Of a DNA stretch of 64,000 nucleotides, positions 63,280-64,000 are shown in pieces. The notes beneath the pieces were generated by a model. The model did no database searches. It was not told the DNA's origin and saw nothing but the letters and a program-made list of their open reading frames with translations. The DNA comes from Cupriavidus sp. U2 (lineage in GTDB: Bacteria > Pseudomonadota > Gammaproteobacteria > Burkholderiales > Burkholderiaceae): NCBI RefSeq assembly GCF_009663685.2, contig NZ_RCOG02000001.1:152-64151 (forward strand). The letters are read 5' to 3'. The translations under genes were made by a program, and so were the position numbers. The stretch's first letter is position 1; each line of letters opens with the position of its first letter.

Positions 63280-63321
63280 CTTGTCTCGGGGCTGCTTGGT
63301 ATGGGGCGGGTTCGGAACCCT

Positions 63322-64000
63322 TCAGTCCGCCAGCAGGCGGGCGCGCGCCTCGGCGAACAACCGGCCCGCATCCCCTTGAAGCGGATGCACGCCGTGCTGC
63401 AAGCGGCGCGTGCCGCCCGTGCGGACTTCCGCTAGTGTCTCATGTCCGTGGCTGGCGAACACGTACGTGGCCAGCGCATGGGCCCCGTCGAGCCCTGCCA
63501 GCGCGGGATGCTGGCCGTCCAGCACCAGGAAATCGGCCCGCTGTCCGGCCGCCAGGCCCGCCACCGGGCGCGCCGCCGCCCGCGCGCCGCCCGCCACGGC
63601 TTCGAGCCAGAGCCGGTCGGCCACCTGCGGATGCCGGTCCGACGCCAGCACATTGCGCCGCTGCAGGCCCAGCCGCTGGCCGTATTCGAACGTGCGCAGT
63701 TCCTCGGCCACGCTGACGCTGGCGTGGCTGTCCGACCCGACGCCCCACCACCCGTGCTGCGCCAGGTACGGCGCGGCCTCGAACACGCCATCGCCCAGAT
63801 TGGCTTCGGTGGTCGGGCAGATACCGGCCACGGCGCCGCTATGGGCCAGCCGCCGCCGCTCGTCCCAGTCCATGTGGGTGGCATGCACCAGGCACCAGCG
63901 TGCGTCCACCGGCGCGTGGTCCAGCAGCCATTGCACGGGCCGCACGCCGTGGGTGGCCAGGCAGTCGTCCACTTCCTTCTGCTGTTCGGCGATGTGGATA
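63322..64000 (-). CDS. hutF: Formimidoylglutamate deiminase (partial, 5' end outside window)
   Basis: About 226 C-terminal residues are visible. HutF converts N-formimidoylglutamate to N-formylglutamate and ammonia. It belongs to the amidohydrolase superfamily: the second metal histidine site is in HIAEQQKEVDDC at the window edge, then WCLVHATHMDWDE (His), GICPTTEANLGDGVFEA, and the catalytic aspartate in WGVGSDSHASVSVAEELRTFEY. The C-terminal QRADFLVLDGQHPAL closes the amidohydrolase barrel. The gene continues beyond position 64000, so the start is not seen. Confidence 0.93.
   Translation of the reverse strand, partial: IHIAEQQKEVDDCLATHGVRPVQWLLDHAPVDARWCLVHATHMDWDERRRLAHSGAVAGICPTTEANLGDGVFEAAPYLAQHGWWGVGSDSHASVSVAEELRTFEYGQRLGLQRRNVLASDRHPQVADRLWLEAVAGGARAAARPVAGLAAGQRADFLVLDGQHPALAGLDGAHALATYVFASHGHETLAEVRTGGTRRLQHGVHPLQGDAGRLFAEARARLLAD

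Overview
The window is high-GC, gene-dense chromosomal DNA. Gene order and protein types (PanC, ScpA, DUF3460, lptF/lptG, a cys operon with DUF934, lgt-lysR-ilvD, zapA-6S RNA) point to a Burkholderiaceae betaproteobacterium, most likely Cupriavidus or a close Ralstonia relative. This assignment is from pattern recognition, not a database search.

Layout. 1-457: end of an IS3-family element, then an inverted pair of REP-like repeats. 634-7282 (-): outer-membrane TAM operon tamA-tamB plus a third, translationally coupled lipoprotein with two BamE-like repeats. 7456-9587 (+): DUF3460 protein, scpA, panC. 9662-11580: a PepSY membrane protein and a GNAT acetyltransferase. 11555-23845: late cobalamin synthesis and transport. 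cobQ stands alone on the minus strand. cobU-cbiB-cobD-btuF (+) meets btuB-btuC-btuD-cobO-cobT-cobS-cobC (-) tail to tail. The minus-strand operon is headed by a clear cobalamin riboswitch (about 23935-24170) with a good promoter.

24431-27027 (+): a small coiled-coil protein, zapA, 6S RNA with its own terminator, an EVE-domain protein and a SIMPL protein. 27100-32875 (-): a malonate-type operon (GntR regulator, malonyl-CoA decarboxylase, Bug-type binding protein, an atypical crotonase, malonyl-CoA synthetase). 32876-33660 is a long gene-free stretch before a DUF898 membrane protein and an M48 membrane protease. Then come lgt (-), a LysR gene divergent from ilvD, a DUF2486-like gene with holC and pepA (-), and lptF-lptG-cbiX (+).

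45167-45538 is a 61-bp tandem repeat array. 45594-52871 (-) is the assimilatory sulfate reduction operon (TSUP exporter, cysI, DUF934, cysH, cysD, cysN, SUMT/cobA) with cysB divergent. CbiX and SUMT flank the array and plausibly supply siroheme to CysI. The right end carries a methyltransferase, a hydroxyisobutyrate-dehydrogenase-like enzyme, an alpha/beta hydrolase, a small HNH protein, tRNA-Leu(CAA), an M48 lipoprotein, two tandem AspT-type transporters, and hutG with the 3' part of hutF.

The most unusual signals are the BamE-duplicated third gene of the TAM operon, REP-like elements that have duplicated or extended the 3' ends of three neighbouring genes, a structured and promoter-bearing region just upstream of 6S RNA, and a crotonase in the malonate operon that lacks one of the two catalytic glutamates. 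I saw no phage, CRISPR array or classical defence island.
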